From Orthonyx spaldingii (lineage: Eukaryota; Chordata; Aves; Passeriformes; Orthonychidae): a stretch of DNA of 64,000 nucleotides. The DNA lies in the NCBI GenBank assembly GCA_013397795.1, contig VZTJ01001577.1, positions 748,271-812,270 on the forward strand. Direction: 5' to 3'. Positions 38,569-52,036 of the stretch are shown in pieces. The number at the start of each line of letters is the position of its first letter. Within the stretch, counting starts at the first letter, position 1. The notes beneath the pieces were generated by a model. It was not told where the DNA came from and did no database searches. It was given only the letters and a program-made list of their open reading frames with translations. Position numbers and translations under genes: made by a program.

Positions 38569-38685
38569 CTTCTCCCTGACCAGCTGGTCTTACTTCTTGA
38601 GTCCCTCTTGGAGGAGAAGACATTGTGTCCTAGAATATTGCAATGCTTGGAGAGAACGTACCAGCTCCGGGAGCAAGATGCTGAG
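38569..38685 (+). CDS. AOPEP: Aminopeptidase O, third-last coding exon
   Basis: The exon has 39 whole codons, phase 0 at both ends, after the acceptor ...ttattattctcttag and before the donor gtaagt. It translates from LLPDQLVLLLESLLEEKTL, then CPRILQCLERTY, to QLREQDAE. This closely matches the human aminopeptidase O segment LLPDQLVLLL...QDAE. The protein is an M1-family (gluzincin) zinc aminopeptidase that trims N-terminal residues and has been reported to cut angiotensin III to IV. These residues belong to the C-terminal alpha-helical domain shared with leukotriene A4 hydrolase and aminopeptidase B, not to the zinc site (HEXXH), which is encoded upstream of this window. The frame continues directly into the exon at 56633. 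Confidence 0.95.
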
Positions 38686-39530
38686 GTAAGTCACTTAAAA
38701 AAAATCTCCCTAACGTATGCCACTGTGTTGTTTACTAGGAATGACAGTGTTCTGCTAGGAACCAGACTCACTCCAGTTCTTTTTTCCCATGTCTGAATCT
38801 GAAATTGGATGATCTTAACTACGATATTGTTTCATCTTCATGTGCCATAATGACTCAGTATTTCTGTGTGTTTTGTGTAGGTCCAGGTGTGCTTGCATAC
38901 TGTGGTAGTAAAGTACAGTGCAGCTCAGATGTCCAAACAATTTTACATGTACCTCAGGCAGCACATTTGTTCAAGTGTTAAATTTTTCATGATGTTATGC
39001 TGTGTAGTAGAGCCCAGTTTGTTTCATTATGATATTGTCTCCAAATGTAATCATGTCTATTATAGTCTAAAATTATTTCCCCCCATTGTCAGCTCATATT
39101 GTTCCTCTTTGCATGCTCCAAAATCTCGCATGGGATTTAGAAAGCTTAGCTTTCCAGAGAGACTATGGTGTTTTCTGGTTTGGGGCATTAATTTAATGGG
39201 AGTCCGTTTTTTACAGTTGCTTCTAGTAAGTGCTAGTGACATTAATAGCCCCCAAGGAAAACACTGCTCTATATGATATAGTAAAGGGTAGCATCCCTGC
39301 TCCAAAGTGCTTTATACCTTTGTGAGGCAAACCAGTAAATCTTTATTACCACATGCAGAGATGACTGTTTTAAGTCCCATGGTTTTGTTGAGCTGGGAGA
39401 GTTCTGACAATTAAGGCAGCAGAAATAGTGGCTGAAAGCACCCTTGCAATGAGCCTTTGGTTCAAGTACATAGTATTTGGGAGGGGAGGTAAGAAAGGGC
39501 AATCAGTGATGAAAATAAAGGATGTGTAGA

Positions 39531-39564
39531 AATATATATGTGTGTGTGTATATATATGTATATA
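39531..39564. repeat. TA/TG alternating microsatellite
   Basis: An alternating purine-pyrimidine tract, (AT)n then (GT)n then (AT)n, about 34 bp long. Such tracts can flip to Z-DNA or extrude cruciforms. Confidence 0.85.
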
Positions 39565-39864
39565 AACCAAGGGTTAATTATGGAGTAGTATATGACTAAG
39601 TTACTGTGCAGTGAGGGAATATGGTGAACTTAGCATTTGGCTCCTGATTATTTAAAAACTACCTTGCAGAAGGTTGCAGAAAGTCAGTGTGCCTAACTTA
39701 CCCTGTTATAGTTGGAACTTTGTGGCAGTTATTAGAATTGAAGGAGAGAGCAAAATCTGTCTCATTAGTCTTATACTGAAGTTGCTGTGTGGATGCTTGG
39801 AAAGACCTGGAAATCCAAACCATAAAGATCAATAGAACAGAGGTCTACCTTTTTCTCAGAAGGG

Positions 39865-39981
39865 AAAAAAAAAACCAAACCAACAAAAAAACCCAACAAA
39901 AAACTGAACAAAACCAAAAAGAACCAAACCAAAAGAAACAAACAAACAACCCCAAAAAACAAACAAACAAAAAACCCACAA
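39865..39981. repeat. A/C-rich low-complexity tract, about 115 bp
   Basis: Irregular AAACC, CAAAA and AAAC units. Both strands stay open here and produce artefactual Lys/Asn/Gln or Phe/Leu/Val/Gly frames that should not be annotated. Confidence 0.85.
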
Positions 39982-42900
39982 CATTTCAATTGCTGGTGTT
40001 CACTACACCTTTTTCCTTTTTGTTGATACAGTTTCCCAAGTGCCAGATTTGTTTTTAATTAGTACGTGAACCAACTTTTCTATTTATAGGTATTAGAATA
40101 TATTTTAATCACATCTGAATACCAGTGAAATGTCAGTGGTTCTATTATGGGAAGAGGAATTAATAGAGAGATAGATCAAAGCAATAGCTATGTTGTTGTT
40201 GCTGTTTCATGCCTGTGAATTGTAAGCACCAGGCCACAAGCTTCAGTTTCTCAGGTTTTTCCTTTCTTTTCACTTTCATGCTTTGTTTTTTTCCTTGCAG
40301 TGTTATGTAAAAGTACACAAACGATCTGTCAGATTTTTTTCTTGAAAAACTCCACAAACTCACAAAATTATGACCTCTATGAAATGAACATAATCTCCAT
40401 TTTATTTTACAAGGTGAAACCAAGGACTTAGCAGACAACTCACTTAGAAGTACAACTGAGATAACGTTACCATTAGAATTTTACCAGTCATCAGACTCCA
40501 GACACCTACAGTCCTTTAAAGGGAACTAGCTCCCATGGCCTCACATACCTGAGGAAAGGACTGTTTGTGCCTCATTCTCATGTATGTGCACAGGGGATTT
40601 ATGTTGTCATGACCCAGGGACAAAGAACTGCAGTCTGAGCCTGTTCTTGTCTAGATTTAATTTGTGAAGACACAAATCACTTATACTGATGCTGTTGTGC
40701 TACTGAAGTTCAAATATTCTCTGTAGCTAAACATCAGAAATGGATCATTAAAATTAAAAGCATAAAAAGCTTGCAGGCAGGCCAATAAAAAGTAGAAAAC
40801 TGTCAGTGTCAGAGAATTTATTCCAGGATTTTTGGAAGTGAGGTTATCAGCTGTGTTCCATCCAGCAGCAGAAAGTTAAGAAATAAGCTTGTTTTCTTGT
40901 TTTTGAAAAGTTTAAATTCACATTAATCTTCCAATAGGGTCTAGCAATGATATGGCCAACAGTGTGAGAGGGTACACAAAGAAGTGTGGGGTTTTGTGTT
41001 TTAACAAACTTTGGTCTTAAAATTTGTGTTGAAAATTTTGTCTGCACACTTGGTAGTGAGAAGATTATTACTGGGGGTCCTTCTGTCCTGCACATGTACA
41101 GCATGGGAAGTCGTGGTTCATATTTCTTAAAGCTTTTCTGTCTGTATCACTGAAGCATCTTTATTTTGACTTTAAAGGTGACCACGCTTGTTGTAGTAAA
41201 GCATGGCACACCTGGTGGCATTTACACTTGCCCACAGCAAGGTGCAGGTCTGTCCCCCGCCAGTGGAGCTGCCAAAGCACTGTTTTGGTACTCCTGAACA
41301 CTTGTTTGCACATGCACATCCAAACTTAACAACCTAAGGGCACGTCCTGCTTCAGAAAAGAGAGGAGGCTTTGCAGCAGGTTATCTGCCTTGTTTCGATT
41401 CCTTTGTATCAGTCAGGAGAGGAGAGAGGTAAGAGTCAGACTTGGCCTGGACTGTAAAGGTTGATCTCTCTTCAAGAGATCTCCTCAGCAACTCAGTGTA
41501 GTTCCTGTCCTCTCTCAAATTAGGTCTCAATGCAGATATTTAGGCTCAGTGTCTATCACTTTTCTAAGACAGACAGTGATTGAATGCTTCTTTTAACAAA
41601 CAAAAAATAAATTTTAAGTTAAGTAACATATTTCTGATTCATAATGCTTGACTTTTGAGCCACAAGAACCAGAAGTGCTGATGGCTTAATCACATTTCAG
41701 ACTGGTCCGCCCCTAGTCCTGCATTCCAAGAGAGGCTTGTAGGGCATCTGCCAAACTGCAGATTTGTGACTCCTTTCTGCTTTTTGCAGTCCACTTTTGT
41801 AACAAATAATGATTTCATTTTCTATTTACTCTTCAAACCTTGCAACATCCGAGAAGACACAAAACTACAAGTTTGTTTTCAAAAGATTAAATTCATCAAT
41901 CTGAGCCATTTGAATTAAACACATCCAAGCGATCTTTGCTTTGAAAGCAATGAAGGTTTCAAAGTTTAAAGCCATTTTCCCATTGTTATTTCTGTGCGTT
42001 GAGCCCATTGTGGCTCAGACGAGTGGTGTCAAGACAAGTGGGAGGTAGTTACATGGAAAAATTATTGTATCCTCAGTTTTCCTATTCCCCCTGTCTTGTT
42101 GTGCTGCTTCCCACTACGTAACAAAATAACTCATGCATAGGCTTCATCTTCATGACATACCACATCCTGCATCCAAGAGAAGCATTATAGAAGCTGGCTG
42201 CATTTTGAACATGACAAAGTCCAGCTGGAAGTTCAGCTGGCTGAGGAGAAATGGGATATGTTGTAAAGCAGCAGCTACAGTTGCCATCAGATAGCACAGT
42301 AGGATAATAAAATTTGAAGTGGGTCTGGGGTTGGTTTTGTTTTGTTTCTTTCCAAAGTGGCTGTTCTATGCAGCTGTTTCATTTACTCAATATCTAGCAT
42401 CTGGCAAAATGTGCAGATTTAGTCTACATGGAAAGTTTTGAGTGGCTAGGATTTTTTAAATCTGTCTAACCTTGATGACATCTCTTCTGATGTGACAGTG
42501 CAATCTTATGTCATTTGAATAAGCTATTGAGAATTTCCACATAAATAAGATGGAGTCAGTTACAAAAGACAACACTTTGAGATCTGAGTTAACACTCCAT
42601 GAATCTCTTAGCTAGAAGAGCCTTCTAGTTATTCCTATTATTTCTGTACTTCATTTGGTCAGATAAGTGCTTGTAACTTGTGGGCACACAGGGTCACAGG
42701 ATGGCCAAGTAGCCTGCAGAATAGTGAAAAATGTGACAGGGACAAGATCACATAGCCATAGTAGGACAGTGGGTGTGACACTTTCAGTCCTATTTAAGAC
42801 TTGACAATAGTTCTGTAAGTGTGTTTTACTTGTCACTGAAATATCTAAGAAGTGGTGGCAAAAAATAGCGAATGTGGATGATGCAGAAGTATTTGTGCTG

Positions 42901-45900
42901 TATTTCCCCAGATTTTTCATTGTAGAGTTAGCTTTCCTTTCTTTCCTACTGAAGGTATCACTTTTATCTTCCCTGCACAGCATATGGAAAGTCGCTTTGT
43001 TGGTTTTCCTTGTCTCAGCAAGTTGACTGAAATGCTCTTCACTTACATAATGCTTTCCCGGTATTTGGGATCATAATGTGGTATATTTTGGGGAGGAAAG
43101 AGAAACTAGAACTCTTTCTGCAGTAAATGTGAGTAAAATGAGTTAAGATCGTAATATCATCAGTCATGTGGGTGGCATAAAGCCATTCTCACACAAGTAC
43201 CTCATTGTGCATGAGGTCTGCCTGTGAGACCAAGGCTATAAAGTGGTGGCATCTTATTTCACTGACAGAATGCAGTCACGCTAATACAAACCATTTAAGG
43301 TGCTTGGCATTCTAGAAGTGGTGAGAATTGTGTGAGGACAAAATTATTTTGATTCATTGATCTTTCCTAGCCTGTGAAAAGCTGGCAGATGTGGAAGTAC
43401 AAATGAATTCTTGTAATTTCCCATCTGGTGGTGACTGATTGAGCTGAACACATTCTCGGGCTGCATAATTCAGCTGTCCTGCTGGTTGTGGATGGGCATT
43501 GTTTGAAGGCACACTTATGGAACAAAGCTCTGTGGACAACACTGTAAAACTGGGTGGGAAAAGGGAACTGCTTGGGAAAGGTCAGTTCACACTTGCAGAA
43601 GGCACTTGGTGGGCTTTTCTTTCAGCACAGCCCCTGGCCCGGTCCTCCCTTGGGGCAGGGACTCAGAAGCAGTCTCCAGCTTTTGAATACAGTTAGTAAT
43701 GTGTTGCAAATACCTCCGCAGGCTTGCCAGTCCTTCTTGACTGTACTGTGTAGCAACAGGTAGACATGTTTCAGATAGTGGCATTGCAAACAAAGAGGGA
43801 GAACCATGGTTCTTTTCCTTAACTGAAGTCATTGTTGGTATGAAACACCAATTCAGCAGATAAAAAAAAGGTGACATCTTGAGCTGATGACTATATTACA
43901 GGGCGTTGCTTTCTAGTGAATGCGGGGTTTTTTCTGCAAAAGTAAAAATAGTTTCTGTACTTATTTCACATTTAAATATACAGTGTATTATTCAGTTTCA
44001 GTTCAAGTCAGGAGGAGATGCCTTATTTTGCATAAGACAGTATGTTTTGCAGAACTTATAAATCTGCTGTGAAAATTTACCAAGAGTGCAAATAAATTTC
44101 ACCTGCCTTTTCCTTCCTGAATGTTTTATTTAGAGTATTATTGTGCCACTAGACATAGGTATGGTTACTTTGAATAAATTTTTATTTGCAATTGAATTGC
44201 AATTAGCACATCAGGAGGAACCTGATAAAAGGAATCTAGAAAAGGAACCTAAAAAAGGCTCTGTAGATGAGTCAGCCTGCATGGTAGGTTTGTTTCTGGA
44301 ATAAATCATGTTTGAGGTTTGTACACCCAACCATTACTGAGGCAGTACCTTCATTAAATGGAAAAGAAAGAAGAAATGTGTCTTTTCACAAAGTGAAATC
44401 TCTTTGCTATTATCAGTGTGATGCTTTTCACACACATCCTCACAGAAATACTATTTCTTTCGCCTGCTCTACTTCTCCTAATTCCTTATGCAAATCCTAG
44501 CAAGGAATATATCTCTGTCATAGGAAGCCTTTCCCATTTTCACTAGAGAAAGGGCTAATTTCAGGATATATTGTAGACTGTCCTCATTGCTGATAAGTGT
44601 GCTGACTGAAGCTTCAGCTATTTGTAAAATGTCCTCTGTGATCTTGAAAAATGTTGAGTCTTTACTCTGTTTCATGTTCTTGTTCATGTTGCATCTAAAT
44701 GCAATTTGCAGGCCCTTTGGCACAGATGGTATTGGTATTGATATTAGTTAAGACAGTTTTTCAAAAGCATGCATTTGCAGGAGTTGAATATTTTTCCCCA
44801 TGAAAGGAGCCTCAGAAAGGGTAGATTCTAGGAATGTGGTGCTTGCTTGCCAAAGATGAGATCCAAAATTCAGTGCGAAGCTAAGAAAACTGGAACAAGA
44901 TGAGGGAAAAAAGCTTCCAGTGACAGCCATGGGAATCGTCCCATGAGACTCACTCTGGGTCATGTGCCTGTTGTGACTGAATGGATGTGTTGGGATGAAT
45001 TTGTAAGACTGGCTGAAGGCTAATGTCAAGCAGCTATAATTTGGGTTTGTTTTGTTTCTACATGTGAAGTAGGGGGGCTTTTCCAGCTGCTTGAGAAGAA
45101 CAGAAAATCCCTCCATCAACATTAGTTGAAGGGCATGATCAGAGCACGAGATTTGTGGAGCACTGGAAATAGCTTTGCACCAGTCAGCAGTCCTGGTCCC
45201 ACACCCCTCCAGGAGCCAACAGCAACACGTTTGTTCCAAGTGATCTCAGTGGCTGCTGGGTGGTATGAACAGGAGTTTTTGTGCCTGACTGCTGCCATTA
45301 CTCGTACTGTTCACTTATCTCCCCTTATTTTTCTAACTGGTTTTGGACTTAATTTCCTCTCTGTCTGGCAGCCCAGCAACTTAATGAGACTTGGAAAGCA
45401 GGGTAGCTGATGGTAAAAGGGATCCAAGTATGCAATTGGGTTGGTTTGGCATTTTTTTACTGCTAATCTAAAGGCTCCACAGAGGAAGGGATTGGAGATA
45501 ATTCTATGTCCTATTATCTGGCAAGGAGAATGAAGTGGTGGAGTCCTCTGAGCTTCTGAACTCAGTCTCAAAGATTTTCTGAATTGGATACAATTGCTTT
45601 GTATAAAATTCTGCACAGTGTTTCTGTGTAGGGCAATACACACCCAGCGCTGTAATACAAATCACCTGGCTTTGTCATGAAATTTAAAAGGTCTGTTTGC
45701 ATACATAAGATAGCACTGGCATGGTGGCCATGATGCCAAGGAGGGGTTTATTTTTAAAATACAAACAAAATGCCCTAGCTATCAGCAGTAGGGATGTCTC
45801 TCTGAGGTTTGGTTTTTTGTGGGGGTTTTTTGTTGGTTTGTTTTGGTTTTTAATTCTGAAAAGCAATCTGAAAATATGTTTTATTTAAAATAAACTTATT

Positions 45901-47120
45901 TTGAGACTTTATCCACATAGCTTATCTAATACTTCTCATTCCTGTTTAAAGGCTGGCTGCAGATGCAGGGTATGCCTGAACAGGACCACAGATTTGGAAG
46001 AAATCTGCTATGCCCTGTGAGGTCTAAATAGTTCAAGAAGCAGGTTCTGATGTCATTACCTTAGCCACACAGATATGATTCCACCACTGAGTCACTGACT
46101 TAATAACATGTGGGTAAAGTCTTCTGTCCTACTTTCAACTCTTGTGCCACTTGGAGTTGCAGTGTCCTGAAGAGGAATTTTGTTGTGTTCCACATGGTAA
46201 GCATCGTTGTAAGCAACAACTGTCACTGTATTCCAGCAGAAGGGAATAAAGGAGGAGGAGAAGATGACTAAAAATGTCAATTGCTGAGAAAAATCTAGAT
46301 GTTCTCACAGCAGGAATGAGAATATTTCTTCTGAGTTTATACAATCAGTGTATTTTTCACTTAAGAATTTTTGCTGGGCATTGAAGAAGGGAGAATGAGT
46401 ATGAGAGTGATGCAAAAGGTCTTTGTCTTTGGAGTCAAAGTCTTGTATTTAATTATTTTGAAAGTTGAAAGTCAGGTTTTAAACAATGTGAAATTAGAAG
46501 GATGTGAGCATGGGCAGAGTAGGCTGGCTGTGACCTAAACTATAGAAAAAACAGGCAGTCACATTGTTCATTGCTTGGGATTTGAGTCTTATTTCCATGT
46601 GGATTTCCAGATTCTGTCTATGACAGTAATCTTGCCTGAAAATAACAAATGTTTTGACCACAGTCACTGTGGGAGACCAAGGATAAAAGGTTTTTTGCCT
46701 CTAGTTACAAGAGGGATGAGATAGAAGTAGAGGGATGGAGAGAGGGGCATAAGCAAAGGAGATAGCTTACGGTTGCCTTGATACATACAGCAGCCTTTCC
46801 TTTTGCTGAACAGGAGATATAGTTTAATAATAATTGGTAACAGACAGTTGGTGTGCTTGATCTCAGACTCTTCAGAGTTGCATTTCTCCATCAGATGTAT
46901 ATGTTTATGTGCTTTTTCCCACTATAACGTTTGGGTTTATAAGCTCAGCATGCTTTTATGTGTATGTATAAATAATTTGTATTGAAACACATATGCAGAC
47001 ACTGTATGGGTGAAATTATAAGCAGACTCTATCTGGAGACAGCCAGAAGAGACAGTGGTAATGAGAAGTATTTGAATCACTTACTATGGGATATAAAAAA
47101 AAACTCTGCTGATTCCAGAG

Positions 47121-47397
47121 ATACTTGTTGGGATAGGACAAGGGATAGCAGCTTCAAACTGAAAGAGGGTAGGTTTAGATTAACTATTAGGAAGAAATTA
47201 TTTCCTGTGAGGGTAGTGAGACAAAGGTTGCCCAGAGAAGCTGTGGATGCCCCATCCCTTGCTGTGTTCAAGGCCAGGTTGTATGGGGTTCTGAGTAACC
47301 TGGTCTAGTGAAAGGTGTCCCTGCGAATGGTGGGAGGGGTGGAACTAGGTGATCTTGAAGCTCTCTTCCAACCCAACCCATCCTATGTTTTATCATA
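47121..47397 (+). mobile_element. CR1 LINE fragment, 3' end
   Basis: It contains 'ggataggacaaggga', 'aaactgaaagagggtaggtt', 'gaagaaattatttcctgtg', 'ggttgcccagagaagctgtg', 'caaggccaggttgtatgg' and 'ctggtctagtg'. It then ends in a decayed tail (cctatgttttatcat). A few bases of the usual 'gcactggaacaggttg' are missing after 'gtgagac'. Non-coding. Confidence 0.92.
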
Positions 47398-50300
47398 ATC
47401 TAGCCATTATTGTAGATAGGCGTTTCAGTAGGTGTCAGAGGGAATGTGGATGGGGCTGTGTCTGAGCTGGAAGACAGCTGTATTGATGCATTTTGGCAAC
47501 AGTGTCCGTTGGGATGTACACATATGCTGAAGCCAGGCTTACCTTCCTGAAGGCATGAGGCTTGTCTCTGCAGTACCTCTCTGATGTGGTTCTACCTAAG
47601 GCTGGGACCTGGTCTCGCTTCCCCTCCCTCTGAGGTGCAGGATCTCATGGCCCCCCAGCACCCTCGCCATACTCACCCTTGGACTGTGTCTTCATACATG
47701 CAACCATCCTCACCAGAGCAGCCTGCTGGGGAAGCAAGAAGTGTGAATGGAGAGCAGGCAAGGTGGCACAAGCATTACTTCTGTCACCAGACAGAAGGCA
47801 GCCTTGCTCCTGAGAGCTGGCAGCACCACAGAAAGGAAAGCTCAGCACAAACCTCCAGTGAAATTTTTGAAAAGGCAGATGGTGACATCTTTTCTGCCAT
47901 CTTCATCTTGCTGCAAGCCGTGCATGGCACTGGTGCTGCAGCATGCTGAGCAGGCAATACTGAAAATGCAGGGGAAAGGGGAAGCATTTGGTTTCGGTAT
48001 GTCCAGTTTCCACCTAAATTCTGCCTCAAAACCAGGACAAAGTATAAGTAGTGTATCTCAGTTTTTAATTAAGGCTTATTTTTAAAAACCTTTGTTTTTC
48101 AGGTGAGTTCACATGCTGTGTTAAACATTTCCTTACCTTACATGCACTATGATGTAGGCACTGCTGTCCCCAGCATGGAGACAGTGGCAGCACAAATGTG
48201 CATGTCAAGAGAAAAGCCTTCAGGCAGCATGGCAGTGTGGTCTCCCAGACAGTGCTGCTGAAGCTGTCACACTGCTTTGGTGCTGGTGGCCTTTTTCTCA
48301 TCTAATCGTTTGCTTGGTCGTTTCCCTATCATCACTGTGCTGGTATGCTGTAAAACTAGAGAACATTCTGTTTTGTATCCATCTCCTGTTAGACAGGGTA
48401 AGGAGGGACAGGCTGAAGAGCATTGAGATGACAGCATTAGGCATCCCAAGCAAGCCTCTTACTCATGGTGACAGCTTTGACATCAGAAGACAGACACAGT
48501 CAGTACCACCTTTGAAAAAGGATTAGACATGGCTTCTTAGTCTCTTGCCTTTTCTGACTTCTTTTGGAATTTTTTTGTTCTACCAACACAGCTGTCATTG
48601 ATCACAGATGGGGCCCACATAAGGAGAGAGTGTCTGGTCTGTAATTGGGAGCTTTCTGCTGTGAGCCTGAGGTGGCGAAAAAAGGGCATTTGTCTTTTCC
48701 AAACAAGTCCTCAGCATTTGCTTCCTTGCCAAGTGTGAATCCTGTCCTGAAGTGCTATCCTTTGGTTGCTATGCCCTTCTGATCACAGAAAGCAGCAAGG
48801 TTGCCTGCTGCTCTGCTTGGGCTTTCTAAAGCAGCATGTTTTGTGAGTCTCAGCTTCTGTTGGCTTATGTAGCAAAGAACCTCCATGCTGGCAGTGGGAA
48901 AGGTACCTGTTTTATTTGCAGGTGGAAGTGGAGTCCTGTTTACAGCCTGAGGAAGATAATGAGGTTCTCCTTGAGCAAGGCTGTGGTACTGTATAAACTT
49001 ATTAACATTGTGTTACATAGAACTGGGTGAATGCTAAAACAGGAGCGTATGGTTGGAGGAGAGGAGAAAGGACAGGAAGGAAATACATGCCCCTAAAACA
49101 TATTTACAAATGTGAGAAGGTTCAAGCAGACACCTGTTACTGCTTGAGGCTTGCACAGTTGTAGGAGTGTGCTGTCTGACCCACAGGCACACTAGCACAG
49201 CTACCGGTTCAAATGCTGCCAGCTGTCCCACAGTCTGCCATTGACCAAGCAACAGAATTTGCTTTTCAAAAGCTTGACTGCACCACACGTTTCTCTTCTG
49301 TTACTAAATACAGGGAGTCGCTGCATGAGCTCTACCCACAGCTCTTCATCAGTGCCATTGAGTGGAGGAAGGAGGGATGGGGCTTGCATGTCCTCCCCTG
49401 TTTGCCAGCACCCCTCTTAGTGTGCAATTGCTTGATCTCTGCATAAATACAAATCAGGAGGAAAATTAATTAAGGAAGCAGAATAATGCTACCAATATTA
49501 CCAAAATCTAAAGTCTGATATTCTGCTAAAATTAGCTTTTAAGTGACTTTTTAATGACCTGTTTATACTGCAGGTTTCAAATTATTTTAGACCTCTGCAT
49601 AGTCCTCCTCAAAATGACAATTAGCTCCTGGCAAAGTTTTGATTAGCCAGCCCATTACTGCCTTAGGGTTTCCTGAATGACCATGCTTTTTTTTTTGTGC
49701 TGGGTTATCAGTGAGTCGAGATACTCATGCTGTGCTGCACAGTGGGAAAGGAGGGTGTCCAAGGTGTCAGGAATGGCCTGTACAATCTGTCTGTACAACC
49801 TGGGGCTGCTTATACAATCAGTGATGTTGAATGCAGAGCAAGGTGGAGCTCCATGAGCTCCATCTGCCTCAGATCCAGCTACTGAACAGTGGTTCATTCC
49901 AGCACTCAAGGTAAAATACAGCTTGAGTAAGGCTACCAAAAGCCATTTTTTAAATTTGAAGTATTATCGTCATTTTGGCCATAGCTCTGGAAAATTAAGC
50001 GTTTTATACTGAGACAGAGAATTGCACAGTGAGACAGAGCATTAACTGAACCTTGATGCCATGAGGGTCTCAGGAAGAAAAGTTGCCTTAAAGATTGCTG
50101 CTGTTGTAGTGTTGTGTCTGGCCCTTGGTTTCTTTGGGCTCTGCAGTACTGTCAGAGAAAGCACTACAAGACCTGAGAGAAAACTTATGCTATGAAATGT
50201 CCAGTTTTTGGTCTAAAATAAAACTAATTTAAGCTGACAGACAGCTCCCTTACTCAGTCTCCTGACAAACCCTTGGCAAGCACAATAATCACAATTACAG

Positions 50301-50817
50301 AATCCTTGTAAAAATGATGACTCCATTCTGTTTGCATCCAGTAGGTTTTTGGCTATTGAGTACACTCTTTCAGATTGCCAAACCAATACTCTGTCAACAC
50401 AGTTGTAACATGAAAAGCTGTTTCATTGCTCCTGGTGAGCTGCTTCAGCATCCCTCACTTGGGCAAGTTTGAATGAAATCAAATTCATGTTCTGAAGTAT
50501 GTGTTTACTGTGGCATAAAAAATAGGAATGCCCACTCAAAATTCAGGTTATATAGAAGGAAAAGTCACTGGTGTATTAAAGAATAACTATTTCAGCTAAA
50601 ATAGAGGGGGGAAAAGTCATTAAATGCACTGTAAAATTCACAATTCTTAAATGGTAATTCTTCCATGCTAAACAACTGTAAAACTTGTTTTTTAGTTCAA
50701 ATATTGTCCTGCAACTTTTGTTCCTTAATTATGTAGTCAAATTATCTAATATTTGAATCAAATTTATCTGTCGATAGGAAGAGACTGGCGATAAATGCTT
50801 TCAGATGGAACAGAGCA

Positions 50818-50839
50818 GCATTCCGGTGCTCTGGAATGC
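50818..50839. promoter_or_regulatory. Paired inverted TEAD-like motifs
   Basis: GCATTCC and GGAATGC form a perfect 7-bp inverted repeat with an 8-bp spacer. Each arm contains CATTCC/GGAATG, the MCAT core bound by TEAD factors. The surrounding 0.4 kb is rich in TTAATTAA-type and GATA-like words, as in intronic enhancers. Function is inferred from motifs only. Confidence 0.3.
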
Positions 50840-51424
50840 TTCCTTATTGTTAATTAAAATTAATCTGTAATACCATAGTTTAGTTATTTGAAAAAAATGA
50901 TCTATTTTTCCCCTTGTGAATTAGACTGGAGTCTGACCTCTGAGACTCTTTAATTAACATTTAAGAGTCAAGTTGTTCAAATAATTTTTCAATAGAGTCT
51001 GAATCTGTGTTTCGTAAAGATCTCAGATGCCTCATACCTTTAATAAAGGTTCCATTTTGTTGGACAATAGCTCTTACTCTTTTTCAAATTATCCCATTTT
51101 CTATGATCTTTAAGTATGTTGCTTTTGTTCAGTGATTTAGATTTGTTGTTTCATGGCGCCTTTTAAATTGGATCCAGCTATTAGCAAAATGTACTCATTT
51201 TCTCTAAAGCTAGTCTCCCATTCTACAAACCAAAAGCTTAGCAAAGTCTAACTTCTTTTCTCCCTTTAATAAAGGCATGGTTTAAATTACTTGTTTTCTA
51301 AATCGCATTGGTAGACCTCAGAAGTAAAATATTTATTTTTTTGCTTGTATGAGAATGACTGAGAACATGAGCACTGTAACATGTAAAGCTTTCTATAAGA
51401 ATTTTTGTTTTAGACTTGTCTGAT

Positions 51425-52036
51425 TGTCCAGGGAGAGGATTCTGCTCCTCTCTGGTGAGACCCCACCTGGAACATTGCGTCCAGCTCTGGGATCCGCAGC
51501 ACAGGAAGGACATGGATCTGTTCGAGTGAGTCCGGAGGAGGCCACAAAGTTGTTACAGGGATGGAGCAGCTCTGAGAGTTGGACTTGATTATCCTTAAGG
51601 GTTCCTTCCAATTCAGCTGTGATTCTGTGATTCCTGTGATGAAAGGCCAAAGAATGGATTTTTTCAGCCTAGAGAAGAGAACACTTTGGAGTGACATAAT
51701 TGCAAGGAGCCTGTACGAAGGATGGCGAGGGACTGTTTGCAATAGCATGTTGTGACGGGACAAGGGGGGGTAAGCTTGAAACTGAGAGTAGCCATAGATT
51801 AGATATTAGAAAAACATTGTTTACTCTGAAAGTGGTGAAGCACTGGAATAGGTTGTCCTGAGAATTTGTGGATGCCCCATCCCTGGAAGTTGCCCCATCC
51901 AAGACCAAGGTTGGATGGGGCTTGAGCAACCTGATCTAGTGGAAGGTGCCCCTGCTATGGCAGGAGGGTCGAAACTACATAATCTTTGAAGTCCCTTTCA
52001 ACACATTTCATTCTGGGATTCTATGAGTCTATGATT
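51425..52036 (+). mobile_element. CR1 LINE fragment, longest copy, interrupted by a second CR1 piece
   Basis: This copy extends further 5' than the others. It includes 'tggtgagaccccacctgg', 'gcgtccagctctggg', 'acaggaaggacatgga' and 'ttcagcctagagaagaga'. The usual 3' blocks follow, with a tail of 'ttctatgagtctatgat'. It covers roughly the last 550 bases of a CR1 consensus, plus about 60 bases of insertion at 51573-51633. Frames across it are short and broken, so no reverse transcriptase is encoded. Confidence 0.94.
51573..51633 (+). mobile_element. Nested CR1 3' end inside the CR1 copy
   Basis: Within the host CR1, the expected run from 'gatggagcagctct' to 'cctgtgatgaaaggcc' is split. The inserted bases begin 'gagagttggacttgatta', continue 'tccttaagggttccttccaa' and end 'gtgattctgtgatt', which is itself a CR1 3' end. 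The insertion is therefore younger than its host element. The exact borders are uncertain by a few bases. Confidence 0.8.

Noticed and set aside
39771..40058. Frames rich in Phe/Leu/Val (minus) and Lys/Asn/Gln (plus)
   Set aside because: Artefact of the A/C-rich low-complexity tract, which lacks stop codons.
44748..45239. Longest ATG-started frame (163 codons, minus strand)
   Set aside because: The translation shows no domain, signal or repeat I recognise. A frame of this length can arise by chance in 64 kb, and nothing around it looks like a promoter or retrocopy.
47584..48085. Overlapping 121- and 112-codon frames on the plus strand
   Set aside because: Two different frames are open over the same GC-richer stretch, and neither shows a known family.
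51410..51929. Minus-strand frames of 71-117 codons
   Set aside because: They are translations of the CR1 copy in the wrong orientation.
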